Origin: Kordia algicida
Lineage (GTDB): Bacteria; Bacteroidota; Bacteroidia; Flavobacteriales; Flavobacteriaceae
Length of the DNA stretch: 64,000 bases
Direction: 5' to 3' (one strand)
NCBI RefSeq assembly: GCF_051013375.1
Contig: NZ_CP142125.1
Part shown: positions 26,698-35,085 of the stretch, one piece after another
How the letters are laid out: every line of letters begins with the position of its first letter
Numbering within the stretch: the first letter of the stretch is position 1
The notes under the pieces: model-generated
Databases searched by the model: none
The model's input: the letters and a program-made list of their open reading frames with translations, nothing else
What the model was told of the DNA's origin: nothing
Translations under genes and position numbers: made by a program

Positions 26698-26722
26698 AAG
26701 CGAACTTCGGTTCGCTTTTTTT
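26698..26722 (+). terminator. terminator of precursor 1
   Basis: AAAGCGAAC TTCG GTTCGCTTT hairpin with UUCG loop, then T run. Confidence 0.9.
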
Positions 26723-26845
26723 AATATATTTAAAATCAATTGAATAAGTATTACATGAAATATATAAATCAAGATATATATTTTTTGCTTTCATAATTCT
26801 TTATGGCTTACTTTGATACATTATAAACCTTTAAATTATTTAATT

Positions 26846-26989
26846 ATGAAAAAAAGAGATTTAAAATCGTTAGCACTTAACAAAAAATTAGTTTCTAATT
26901 TTGACACTCCTGTGATTAAAGGAGGAGGAACTCATTATGAGTCAATTTGTGATTGTCCAACTACCATACGTACAATTACTTTTAAATAA
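26846..26989 (+). CDS. class I lanthipeptide-type precursor peptide 2 (47 aa)
   Basis: Leader MKKRDLKSLALNKKLVSNFD, then VIKGGG and a short core with Ser/Thr and only two Cys (ICDC). Closest relative of precursor 1 in position and leader; a similar TTCG-loop hairpin (27012-27030, one internal mismatch) lies downstream of it, so the two look like a tandem duplication including the terminator. Confidence 0.78.
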   Translation: MKKRDLKSLALNKKLVSNFDTPVIKGGGTHYESICDCPTTIRTITFK

Positions 26990-27049
26990 TTTGATTTTAC
27001 ATCAAATAAAATGTGAACTTCGGTACACTTTTTTAATATATTTAAAACA

Positions 27050-27083
27050 AAAATCCCAACATGTAAATCATGTTGGGATTTTA
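27050..27083. terminator. bidirectional terminator
   Basis: AAAATCCCAACATG / CATGTTGGGATTTT with TAAAT loop, between precursor 2 (plus) and the metalloprotease (minus). The stem sequence resembles that after tRNA-Leu. Confidence 0.88.
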
Positions 27084-27112
27084 ATTTTATAGAGAAATTT
27101 TTACAATCATTT

Positions 27113-28168
27113 TTACCAATTGTAATTTGCTTCAGTCATCTTACTTTCGTTACCATTGGCATCAACAGCAGTGACCATCATTTTATATCCGCTTCGAAAC
27201 TTACGTTTTAATTCTCTACTATAACTATTGGATGTTCTGGTACGATAATGATACCAACCTGTTTTTCCTGTTTCTTTAATATTATTGTAGATTTTATAAC
27301 TCATCGCGCCTGGTACAGCATTCCAAGTCATTGTAAGTTCCTCATCGCCATCGTGGTATGCTTGTACATTAGTTGGCGCAGTGATTCCTAATGGATATAA
27401 TGTATCCACAGCAGTTCTATCACCTGTAGAAAGTCCACTGCTCAACGTACAAGCTGTTCCGCCATTCATTACAGAATTAGAATCGCTCGTAGGTGTTCCT
27501 GCAATGTGAGTTCCGAATGAAGTATTGGTATGTGCAAATGTCAAACAGTGTCCTAATTCATGAATCATGTTGTAAAAACGCAAATTATTGGTTAAGGTAC
27601 ATGGATTAAAGTCCAAATTGATTCGAACTCTATAACCTGGCATTCCGTCAGACGTTGGAAATTCTGCTGCAGCAATTGTACTGCTTGGTAACGGATCAGA
27701 ACTGTCGCTCATCACTTCAATTTCAGGATTGAATAAAAATCCACCGTTATACGGCCAATAGTAATCAGTTTCATACAAGAATATAGAACTACCAGAATTT
27801 GCATTCCAATGATTCATTGCATCTCTAGTGGCTGTCTTCCAATTAGAAGGTAAAGAAGGATCAATACGAACACCAATTGTATTATGGTCTACCAAATAGG
27901 TTGTTCTTCGTTGCTTAGGCGTCATATTATCATCCGTGCGTTGTGGTCTTCCAGTTTTGGAAAACATAATATCATCTCCAACTAAGAAATACGAACCCAT
28001 GTCTAAGATATCTTTTTCAGAAAATCCTAAGTTGATAATCTCTTTTAATACCAATTCAGATTGATCTTCAAGGACACTACTTTCCTCTACAGTTTCAATA
28101 GTATCCGTACTACAACTAAACATTGCAAAGAATACCATAACTATTAATAAAAATTTACTTTTTTTCAT
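27113..28168 (-). CDS. secreted M57-like zinc metalloprotease lipoprotein
   Basis: 351 aa. Lipobox MFSC after the signal peptide. The catalytic centre HELGHCLTFAH fits HExxHxxxxxH of metzincin-like families, with a Met-turn candidate SVMNGG about 30 residues on; the arrangement resembles Peptidase_M57 (dual-action HEIGH) proteins of Bacteroidota. The C-terminal 90 residues form a fibronectin type III-like domain (PTNVQAYHDGDEELTMTWNA by key residues). Probably an extracellular or periplasmic protease. Any role in maturing the neighbouring precursor peptides is speculation. Confidence 0.85.
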   Translation of the reverse strand: MKKSKFLLIVMVFFAMFSCSTDTIETVEESSVLEDQSELVLKEIINLGFSEKDILDMGSYFLVGDDIMFSKTGRPQRTDDNMTPKQRRTTYLVDHNTIGVRIDPSLPSNWKTATRDAMNHWNANSGSSIFLYETDYYWPYNGGFLFNPEIEVMSDSSDPLPSSTIAAAEFPTSDGMPGYRVRINLDFNPCTLTNNLRFYNMIHELGHCLTFAHTNTSFGTHIAGTPTSDSNSVMNGGTACTLSSGLSTGDRTAVDTLYPLGITAPTNVQAYHDGDEELTMTWNAVPGAMSYKIYNNIKETGKTGWYHYRTRTSNSYSRELKRKFRSGYKMMVTAVDANGNESKMTEANYNW

Positions 28169-28428
28169 GTTGAATATTTTTTTGGTTTTCCAAACTTATC
28201 CAAACATCATCAGGCAAACGTATGGAAAAATAGTATTTTATCTACGGTTACAATAAGTTAACACCTACATTAAGTTTTAATAATGAATTAATATTGATAA
28301 GTTTACAAATAGTGTAGCGACATGCTTTTTTAGCATCCTAAATTTGATGATTTAGGGTAATATTGCTTGTTTTCAGTAGCCAATTGATAGTTATTTGATG
28401 CAATTATTAATTGTTAAAATCAAATATT

Positions 28429-28530
28429 ATGTTAGAAAATCTTAAAAAGTACGAAACAGAAAATGCTCAATTTTTACAAGGTGGCGTGGGAAGCGACGGC
28501 GGAAACAGTGAAAGTCAAAGTGATTTTTAG
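28429..28530 (+). CDS. short GG-leader peptide, MLxxLKKF family (33 aa)
   Basis: Reads MLENLKKYETENAQFLQGG then VGSDGGNSESQSDF. The core is Gly/Ser-rich, acidic and free of Cys. Third member of the family in this window. Upstream 28169-28428 shows no clear element. Confidence 0.55.
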   Translation: MLENLKKYETENAQFLQGGVGSDGGNSESQSDF

Positions 28531-28585
28531 AAACATCTTTTATCTTTAACGATAACTAATCTTTAGATGTCACACTAAAGATTAG

Positions 28586-29062
28586 TTATTTCATTTCTTG
28601 AATCTGCGTATAATCTGCGAATTCGGTATTTTCTAATTCTTTTTGAATGACTTTTTTGGCAATTTCAGCATCAACAACCAAGCAAGCGACTTCCATTGTT
28701 CCGCTACCAATACTTCCTCCATCAACTTCCCCAAGTCCTGTCCAGCCTAAAATTTGATCTAGTTTTTCTTCTAAAAGATATCTTTTATCCAAATCTGCTT
28801 CGCTGCCAAAACCATCAACCGTATACACAATTTCGAGTATAGTTTTTGCATCATCTTCAAATTCGTGATATCCTTCTTTTATTTTTTGATCGATGAGTTT
28901 TTGAATCGATTTTTGAAGACTTGAAAAAAAACCAACTGTGATTTCCTTAAATTCACCTTCGTCGCCAACAATTCCCCAATGAATAGTTGCTGTTTTACGA
29001 CTATCTTCCCAAGTTTCCCAATAATGCAATTTTCCGTTTACCGTTTTATAGAGTTTTAGCAT
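28586..29062 (-). CDS. WGR-like domain protein
   Basis: 158 aa. The N-terminal half matches the WGR-type pattern (KLHYWETWEDSRKTATIHWG, then GIVGDEGEF and KKIKEGY-like LIDQKIKEGYHEF), a domain found in PARPs and in bacterial MolR-like proteins that may bind nucleic acid. C-terminal half is unassigned with GEVDGGSIGSG. Single-gene unit; role unknown. Confidence 0.7.
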   Translation of the reverse strand: MLKLYKTVNGKLHYWETWEDSRKTATIHWGIVGDEGEFKEITVGFFSSLQKSIQKLIDQKIKEGYHEFEDDAKTILEIVYTVDGFGSEADLDKRYLLEEKLDQILGWTGLGEVDGGSIGSGTMEVACLVVDAEIAKKVIQKELENTEFADYTQIQEMK

Positions 29063-29181
29063 GTGCTGAATTTTATATAAAATATTCCTTAATTTACTGT
29101 TTTTACAAGAATTACGGAGTTACCGTAAAAGATTCTCAATTTATTTTTTTAATTTTTTGATCGAAATTAAAACATATTCTT

Positions 29182-29379
29182 ATGAAAAGAAAAACTTTAA
29201 AAACGTTGAAATTAAACAAAAAATCTATTTCTAACTTGAACGCTTCTTCAATTAAAGGTGGTACATTAATATCTATTGTTAATCCAATAATTTGTGCACA
29301 AACAGAAGGAACTTGCATTAATACTCATTGTGAAGACGGAATAGTTTGTGACCTACAAGATCCTAAACCAAAGCAGTAA
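29182..29379 (+). CDS. class I lanthipeptide-type precursor peptide 3 (65 aa)
   Basis: Leader MKRKTLKTLKLNKKSISNLN, then SSIKGG at about residues 22-27 and a core with four Cys (ICAQ, GTCIN, HCED, VCDL). The C-terminal tail DPKPKQ lacks modifiable residues. A decayed copy of the leader follows at 29432-29494. Confidence 0.82.
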   Translation: MKRKTLKTLKLNKKSISNLNASSIKGGTLISIVNPIICAQTEGTCINTHCEDGIVCDLQDPKPKQ

Positions 29380-29431
29380 ACCCTGTTAAATTGGCAACTA
29401 TTTTAATTTTAATCGAATCAAAACACATTTT

Positions 29432-29494
29432 AATAAAAGAATATTGAAAAGATTGAAATTAAACAAAAAATCTATTTCAACTTATAAAATATAA
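29432..29494 (+). pseudogene. decayed copy of precursor 3 leader
   Basis: In frame it reads NKRILKRLKLNKKSIS, then TYKI and a stop. Compared with precursor 3 the start ATG is lost, one codon is deleted near the start, and the frame ends right after the leader, so there is no core. The untranslated DNA just upstream also matches that of precursor 3 (ATCGAA..TAAAACA versus ATCGAATCAAAACACA). A truncated tandem duplicate. Confidence 0.75.
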
Positions 29495-29523
29495 AATCTC
29501 AGCAGCAATGTTGAGATTTTTTT
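29494..29523 (+). terminator. terminator after precursor 3 / decayed copy
   Basis: AAATCTCA / TGAGATTT with a 10-nt loop and a T run; it may serve precursor 3. Confidence 0.8.
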
Positions 29524-29604
29524 ATTGGTCGTAGAATACAATTGAATCTCGTTTTCGGTACAAATTTTGTGCGTTTATATAGATAAACCGATTAAATTGA
29601 AATT

Positions 29605-30942
29605 ATGAAAACAATGACCACACTACTCGTTACCACTTTGTGTGTGTTTGTGAGCGTTACCTCGAAAGCGCAAAACAATTGCAAAGAAATTTTGTCACTT
29701 TTTGATGAAAATGTTAAAACAAAACGCTTTGAACAAGCCAAACCGCAATTGGCTTTTCTGCGGGAAAATTGTGCAACTTTACATTACGGAATTTACGCTC
29801 GTGGCGAAACATTGCTGAAACATGAATTGAAGAAAGCTTCCGATAAGAAAACGGTCGCTCTAAAACTGATTACTTTGTATGAAGACCGATTGAAATTGTA
29901 TCCTGAAAAAACTAAGAAAGGAACGTTTTTACCAAGAATTGGCGCATTAATGATTAATCATGAGATTGGAACTACGGAAGCACAATACAAGCTCTTTCAC
30001 GAAGCTTTTACTACTGATAAAACAAATTTTAAACACGTACGGCATTTATATCATTATTTTGAGTTGTATTACAAAATGTACAAATCAGAGAATTATGGCG
30101 TTTCTCTCGAAAACCTGATAGAAAAGTATGAAGTTGTTTCAAAGAAGTTTGCTACCGAAAAAACACGCCTTATCAACATTCAAAACACTTCTAAAGAACA
30201 GAAAAAAATAGATCGAGCAACGAAAACTATTTCAGGAATCGATCAGTTTACAAAAAATATGAACATTATTATTGAAAAAGAAGCAACTTGCGAAACGCTG
30301 ATTCCGATGTATGAAAAGGAGTTTCAAACACATAAAAGTGATCTGCAATGGATGCGAAAAGCCGCTGGAAAATTGGACGCAAAAGCATGTAAAAATGATG
30401 CATTATTCATAGAACTCGTAGAAACTATTGATGCGCTAGAACCAAGTGCAAACTCCAAGTTGTATTTGCATAAGATTCACGCTCGCAAAGGCAATTCCGC
30501 GAAAGCGAAAACTTATTTAGATGCGTATTTAGCTCTAGAAACAGATAGAATTAAAAAAGCAAAAATATTGAATAAGGAAGGAGACAAAGCCGCTAAAAAA
30601 GGACAGAAAGCCAAAGCACGTACATATTATTTGGCAGCTGTAAAGGCGAATCCGAATTCAGGAAGATCATATTTGAAGCTCGCCAAATTGTACGCTACAA
30701 GCGCAAATGCCTGCGGAACTGATGAATTTACCAAAAAAGCAGTGTATTGGAAAGCCGCCGAAATGGCGAGAAAAGCTGCAAGTGTAGATGCTTCCGCAAA
30801 GAAAGAAGCTACCGAATGGATAGCGCGTTACATGAGCTTGGCGCCCGATAAACCTGCAGTATTTAACAAAGGATTTAATGGCGGCGAAAAAATTGACATG
30901 AATTGTTGGATTGGCGGAACTGTAACTGTTCCGAAGTTGTAA
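29605..30942 (+). CDS. exported TPR-repeat protein
   Basis: 445 aa with a signal peptide cleaved near SKAQ. The body is helical with tetratricopeptide-like repeats; the clearest are near KAKTYLDAYLALETD and GQKAKARTYYLAAVKANPNS, then AYWKAAEMARKAAS-like at the end. The C-terminus has FNKGFNGGEKIDMNCWIGG, shared from memory with other Bacteroidota TPR proteins. Periplasmic scaffold of unknown partner. Confidence 0.8.
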   Translation: MKTMTTLLVTTLCVFVSVTSKAQNNCKEILSLFDENVKTKRFEQAKPQLAFLRENCATLHYGIYARGETLLKHELKKASDKKTVALKLITLYEDRLKLYPEKTKKGTFLPRIGALMINHEIGTTEAQYKLFHEAFTTDKTNFKHVRHLYHYFELYYKMYKSENYGVSLENLIEKYEVVSKKFATEKTRLINIQNTSKEQKKIDRATKTISGIDQFTKNMNIIIEKEATCETLIPMYEKEFQTHKSDLQWMRKAAGKLDAKACKNDALFIELVETIDALEPSANSKLYLHKIHARKGNSAKAKTYLDAYLALETDRIKKAKILNKEGDKAAKKGQKAKARTYYLAAVKANPNSGRSYLKLAKLYATSANACGTDEFTKKAVYWKAAEMARKAASVDASAKKEATEWIARYMSLAPDKPAVFNKGFNGGEKIDMNCWIGGTVTVPKL

Positions 30943-31119
30943 TTTTTAACAAAATGTTTAAAAAACCGCCTTTATTTGTTAATTTATTTATGTTAAATAT
31001 AAGTTAAATATTTGAAAAACAATTATTTACGTAAATTTTATATGCGAAAACCATAACAAAATGAATAGCACAATTTGTAATTTTACTTCAAGAAAAAAAT
31101 AGCTTAAAAAAGAAAAATT

Positions 31120-31311
31120 ATGAAAAAGAAAAATGTAAAATCATTAGATTTAAACAAAAAATTAGTTTCAAACTTCAAAGTTACAACTATTGTTGGTGGT
31201 ACAGGACAATCTGTAAATCAGACGTGTACAGGAATGCAAACGTGTACTTTTGATTCCGATGCTTGTATGACAACAGACAATTATTCTTGTCGTGGATGCA
31301 ATCATCAATAA
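31120..31311 (+). CDS. class I lanthipeptide-type precursor peptide 4 (63 aa)
   Basis: Leader MKKKNVKSLDLNKKLVSNFK, then TTIVGG at about residues 22-27. The core is dense in Thr and Cys (QTCTGMQTCTF, ACMTT, SCRGCNHQ; five Cys), a good lanthipeptide-like composition. Own terminator. Confidence 0.82.
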   Translation: MKKKNVKSLDLNKKLVSNFKVTTIVGGTGQSVNQTCTGMQTCTFDSDACMTTDNYSCRGCNHQ

Positions 31312-31329
31312 ACAAAATTAATTTTTGAG

Positions 31330-31365
31330 CTGCCTAAATAATTTTACTGTTTAGGCAGTTTTTTT
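31330..31365. terminator. terminator of precursor 4
   Basis: CTGCCTAAA / TTTAGGCAG stem with 11-nt loop and seven T. The loop and right arm overlap the last codons of the converging minus-strand gene. Confidence 0.88.
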
Positions 31366-31763
31366 GTATATACTTTCCAAAATACAACACTAAAAAAGAT
31401 ACAAAAAAGCCAATCATTTATTCCGTAGATTGTGTAAAAAATGCCAGCCATCATGTCTTTTTCATATACTTCTGAAAGATTATTGTTCAGTAGCCACTGA
31501 ATCCACACGTATCCATAAATTAGCTTTTCTACCGCAAATACAGCAATCAACCAAGGAACATTTTTATAATTTTTTGCCACAGAAATATAAGCAAATCCCC
31601 AAACGATAATCATCAATAAACCAAAGTTTGACATGACAATTGCGTCGTATTCAGAAATTACTTCGTTCGTAAAAACTCTTGAAAAGATCAACACACCGAA
31701 GATATTCATAATACCTGCGATGAGAAATCCTTTGCTAATATGCTGCTGTTTTAGTGAAATCAT
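31344..31763 (-). CDS. small membrane protein, 139 aa
   Basis: Four hydrophobic segments (IAGIMNIFGVLIF, LLMIIVWGFAYISV, PWLIAVFAVEKLIYGYVWI, LFCIFFSVVFW). The start MISLKQQHISKG is preferred; the 30 earlier in-frame codons overlap the upstream gene. Family not recognised. Last gene of a four-gene minus-strand unit with the DUF2975/HTH pair. Confidence 0.65.
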   Translation of the reverse strand: MISLKQQHISKGFLIAGIMNIFGVLIFSRVFTNEVISEYDAIVMSNFGLLMIIVWGFAYISVAKNYKNVPWLIAVFAVEKLIYGYVWIQWLLNNNLSEVYEKDMMAGIFYTIYGINDWLFCIFFSVVFWKVYTKKLPKQ

Positions 31764-31774
31764 AAAGTCTATTT

Positions 31775-32083
31775 TTACGATTGAATAAACATTGTAATGA
31801 ATGCAATAACAAACTGCATAAAATAAAGCGAAATAACCGCCCAAGAAATCCAAAATTGATAGTTTTTGGGTAATTTTTTAATGATGCTTACTAACAGAAA
31901 TATAAACGTAAGCAAAAAAAGAACCAACGAAATGATACTTAAATATCCCATTACTTGCACAAAACGTTCTACATTGTATGTAAATGCATTGTAATCGATT
32001 GTTAGGTATGTTTGAACAATAAAAATAATCACAATCCAAATAGAAAAGTGAAATGCCCATTTATTATAATTGATGGCTGTCAT
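31775..32083 (-). CDS. small membrane protein, 102 aa
   Basis: Three hydrophobic segments; hypothetical. Located 21 bp after the HTH gene and 11 bp before the next membrane protein, so likely co-transcribed with them. Confidence 0.65.
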   Translation of the reverse strand: MTAINYNKWAFHFSIWIVIIFIVQTYLTIDYNAFTYNVERFVQVMGYLSIISLVLFLLTFIFLLVSIIKKLPKNYQFWISWAVISLYFMQFVIAFITMFIQS

Positions 32084-32104
32084 GCTTTTAAAATTTTCAA
32101 CAAG

Positions 32105-32308
32105 TTACTCAACATATTCCAATATATCGCCAGGCTGACAGTCTAAAGCGTTGCAAATTGCCGATAATGTACTAAAACGAACCGCTTTTGCTTTGCCATT
32201 TTTTAAGATTGATAAATTGGAAAGTGTCACTTCTACCCTTTCAGAAAGTTCGTTGAGCGACATTTTACGTTTTGCCATCATGACGTCTAAGTGTACTATA
32301 ATTGCCAT
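32105..32308 (-). CDS. XRE-family HTH regulator (YozG-like)
   Basis: 67-aa single helix-turn-helix domain: MMAKRKMSLNELSERVEVTLSNLSIL is the HTH core (key residues MSLNELS, TLSNLS), ending ALDCQPGDILEY, the hallmark of small Cro/C1-type proteins that pair with DUF2975 membrane proteins. Starts 2 bp after the DUF2975 gene ends. Likely controls its own operon. Confidence 0.9.
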   Translation of the reverse strand: MAIIVHLDVMMAKRKMSLNELSERVEVTLSNLSILKNGKAKAVRFSTLSAICNALDCQPGDILEYVE

Positions 32309-32310
32309 AT

Positions 32311-32832
32311 TTATACCGTTAGTTCGTTTTCTGTTTGCATCACAACACCTCTTTTGAATAATTGTGCTAATACATAAACAATTCCTGCTAAGAAAATATA
32401 TTCATTTGCAAAAGGTGCTGCGTCAATTTCAGCATATTTTTCCAATCCGATAACGTGCGCATTGTGTATTATTGACAAAATCCACACCGCAAGAATGGTA
32501 TAGCCAATCTTGTTTAACAAGTCTACCACAGTTTGTGTAAACGGTTTTTCGATATTGATCGCACTCAACAATTTCGTAATAAACAATGCAATATACGCTT
32601 GCAACAAGTACAATAAAATATAGTAAAATACAATGATCGTATAATGTGCAAAACTCGCATTCGCGTAGCGAGACAAATCCATTCCTTGATACAAATTGGT
32701 AGCTGCTTCAGGATTTTGAACACTTACGCCAAATGACATGATGATTGCACCTGCTTTAATTAAAAGTCCTATAAAAGCAATCCATGCAAGAAATCGCATG
32801 AGTTTGAGTAGTTTTTCCGTTTTTAAGTTCAT
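32311..32832 (-). CDS. DUF2975 membrane protein
   Basis: 173 aa, four hydrophobic segments, with the KPFTQTVVDLLNKIGY motif between segments 2 and 3 typical of DUF2975. Paired with the XRE regulator just downstream, the usual arrangement. Function of the pair is unknown. Confidence 0.85.
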   Translation of the reverse strand: MNLKTEKLLKLMRFLAWIAFIGLLIKAGAIIMSFGVSVQNPEAATNLYQGMDLSRYANASFAHYTIIVFYYILLYLLQAYIALFITKLLSAINIEKPFTQTVVDLLNKIGYTILAVWILSIIHNAHVIGLEKYAEIDAAPFANEYIFLAGIVYVLAQLFKRGVVMQTENELTV

Positions 32833-32990
32833 AACATGTTTTTTAATTACATATCAAATAACGGTAATTTTTTATTGATAAACAATAAATATTTATTTTT
32901 AATTGATAATTTACTATTTCAGTATGACTAATTCAATTTGAGTTCAGAATAAGCTTAGAAGACTTCTGTTTCTGAACACATTTATATTTT

Positions 32991-33226
32991 TTTATTTTCG
33001 TTTTCTTTGCTTACCCAAAGAAAAGAAACAAAAGAAAGGGAACTTTTCCAGAGGTATTTTTAGTTTTTCTTTTAGGGAAAAACTAAAACCGCATGAGTTT
33101 TTCTAAATTTTAGTTCACCATGCTCTATTTTCAGTTATGGAGTTCATGAATTAACATTTCTCCAAGGTTTCAAAAATTTTTAACGAAAAACTTATGCTAT
33201 ACTGCGGAAAAGATAAGTATCAAACC
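32991..33226. repeat. dispersed repeat block, copy D
   Basis: The first about 200 bp are identical, base for base by my reading, to 54246-54450; the last 30 bp differ at about four positions. It contains two hairpins, TTTTCTTTG/CAAAGAAAA (33001-33024) and TTTTAGTTTTTC/GAAAAACTAAAA (33058-33088). No inverted-repeat ends are visible at this copy. The rest of gap 32833-33275 is AT-rich without features. Confidence 0.88.
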
Positions 33227-33275
33227 AAGTTTTTTTTACTAAAACCACCTTAATAATTTACTATTCCAAAAGTTC

Positions 33276-33908
33276 TTATTCCTTCCAAATATCAAATTCA
33301 TTTTTAATAGTACTTAAAATTTCATTCATGTATACAATTTCGTCAATTTCTGGAAAATGTTTCAAATGACTTTCAGGATTATTATACGTAAATGCATGCT
33401 TCTTTTTCCAAGCTTTGCTTTGTATTTGCACTGTATATTTTTGTCCGTCTAAAAATGCTATTTGTGAAGATACCGTTTCATATTCAACATATTTTTCTCC
33501 CTTATGCTTATACACTATTCGCTCTATTCCTCCTCTCTTTTTAAGTTTCCACTGAATAGTTTCTATACTTGGCAATTCTAAAATATAACTGCGAAGCAAA
33601 TTTTTATACACAAGCGCCATATCATTTTTTGAGCTTATTTTTTTCTTTTTCGTTCTTAAGACTAATTTTCCTCTATGCCCTAGAACTTCATCAAAATGCT
33701 CATAAAATTCTGCTTTCCAAATATTCATGTCTGTCTTGTACATTCTAAAAAGCGTACTATAATTGGTGATTCCGCCACCACGATAAATTCTAATTTCTGT
33801 TGAATGTGTTAACGAATTTGATAGTTTTAAATCCTTGTTGATTTTTGAAATATTTTGTGCGTTCAATCCAACATAGCATAACAATAAAATGATAGGGTAA
33901 TGTTTCAT
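33276..33908 (-). CDS. exported hypothetical protein, 210 aa
   Basis: Start MKHYPIILLLCYVGLNAQ gives a signal peptide cleaved after NAQ; the 16 upstream codons are unlikely to be used. The mature part is basic and rich in Lys and Tyr. Family not recognised. Confidence 0.65.
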   Translation of the reverse strand: MKHYPIILLLCYVGLNAQNISKINKDLKLSNSLTHSTEIRIYRGGGITNYSTLFRMYKTDMNIWKAEFYEHFDEVLGHRGKLVLRTKKKKISSKNDMALVYKNLLRSYILELPSIETIQWKLKKRGGIERIVYKHKGEKYVEYETVSSQIAFLDGQKYTVQIQSKAWKKKHAFTYNNPESHLKHFPEIDEIVYMNEILSTIKNEFDIWKE

Positions 33909-34004
33909 AAACTTATAAGTTATCAAGTTTACACATAAAATTACTACACGTTTCAATCCTATAAAACTTTTAATGAGTCAACGCTCATTTTGATTTAGGG
34001 AACG

Positions 34005-34955
34005 TTATGAATCTTGCAAAGCAGCATTAAATTCATGTATCAATTGTGCAATGTCTTCTTCTTTGTATTTTCGTGAAAAATGCACAGGAACTGCTTCTTG
34101 TACGTTGCTTTCTTTCATAATTTTTCCTGACATTGATGCGTAACTGTGAAAGTTTGCTACTGCCAATTCTTTGTCTTCATCTTTATAAAAACTTTCGATA
34201 AATACTTGTCTCGCTTTCGCGAAATGCGCTTTGATTTTCGAATGATTCGCTTTGTTTGCTGCATGATCCATAATAATTCCTACAGTATCACCTTTTTGTA
34301 CGTGCAACCATTGAAACAACTCATTTGCCTTAAAAGCTTTGTCTTCCATCTGAATAATCTTTTCTCCATCATTTTGCTCAAAAGCATCTTTGAGTTCTTT
34401 TACCCATTTTCCACCTTTAAAACCACTTCCCTGAATATCAATTTTCACGGTATCATATTCTTGAAATCTGTATGCTAGTGTTGGAATTTTATGATCTAAC
34501 AAAATCGCGCTCACAAAAAAATCTTTTTCTTCAAAAATGATGTTTCCACTAATAGTTTTGAGCTTTTTTAACTCCCAAATTGGCGGTTTTACTTCGTAAA
34601 CTACAATTTCATTCTCAGAAACCATCTCCCTAATTTCATAGCAAATCGCGCCTTCCTGAATGAGATTCCACGTGTAACTTTTTATTTTTGATTGTACTTG
34701 TTGGGCAATTCCTTCTGGTCCACAAATCACAATACGTCGCTGAATTCCCAATTGGTGACGAATCACAGAATCGAAATTCACAAAATGGTCAATATGCGTG
34801 TGACTTATAAATATGGCGTTTGCATTTTGAAATTCTTTTACCGTGATATCCATCGCATCACCACATTCACAAAGGTAATTCCACGGATGATTGTCTGGAC
34901 GCACCATAATTGCAATATCTTCTCCTATCCTACTTTTTACTGTTGCTGTGAACAT
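34005..34955 (-). CDS. MBL-fold metallo-hydrolase
   Basis: 316-aa metallo-beta-lactamase fold with the metal motif SHTHIDHF, later metal ligands in LDHKIPTLAYR and MDHAANKANHSKI. This looks like the RNase Z/ElaC branch but lacks the exosite arm, so substrate is uncertain. Cytosolic. Confidence 0.85.
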   Translation of the reverse strand: MFTATVKSRIGEDIAIMVRPDNHPWNYLCECGDAMDITVKEFQNANAIFISHTHIDHFVNFDSVIRHQLGIQRRIVICGPEGIAQQVQSKIKSYTWNLIQEGAICYEIREMVSENEIVVYEVKPPIWELKKLKTISGNIIFEEKDFFVSAILLDHKIPTLAYRFQEYDTVKIDIQGSGFKGGKWVKELKDAFEQNDGEKIIQMEDKAFKANELFQWLHVQKGDTVGIIMDHAANKANHSKIKAHFAKARQVFIESFYKDEDKELAVANFHSYASMSGKIMKESNVQEAVPVHFSRKYKEEDIAQLIHEFNAALQDS

Positions 34956-35085
34956 TTTTCTCTGTTGGTTTTTGGGTTTTTGGTGTTGTTTTTTTGGTAA
35001 AAAATTTCATACTAAATTGCTTCGACATGTTTCGAATAGTTACTTCCTAAAATAACTGGAAATTTTGTAAGGAACGCTTTGTTTC

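Noticed and set aside
29444..29494. Short peptide from TTG 29444 as a working gene
   Set aside because: It would encode only part of a leader and no core, and it aligns with precursor 3 as a decayed copy.
33001..33100. Short ORF in the dispersed repeat (LPKEKKQKKGNF-type reading)
   Set aside because: No start codon, low complexity, and hairpins explain the composition; I treat it as non-coding repeat.
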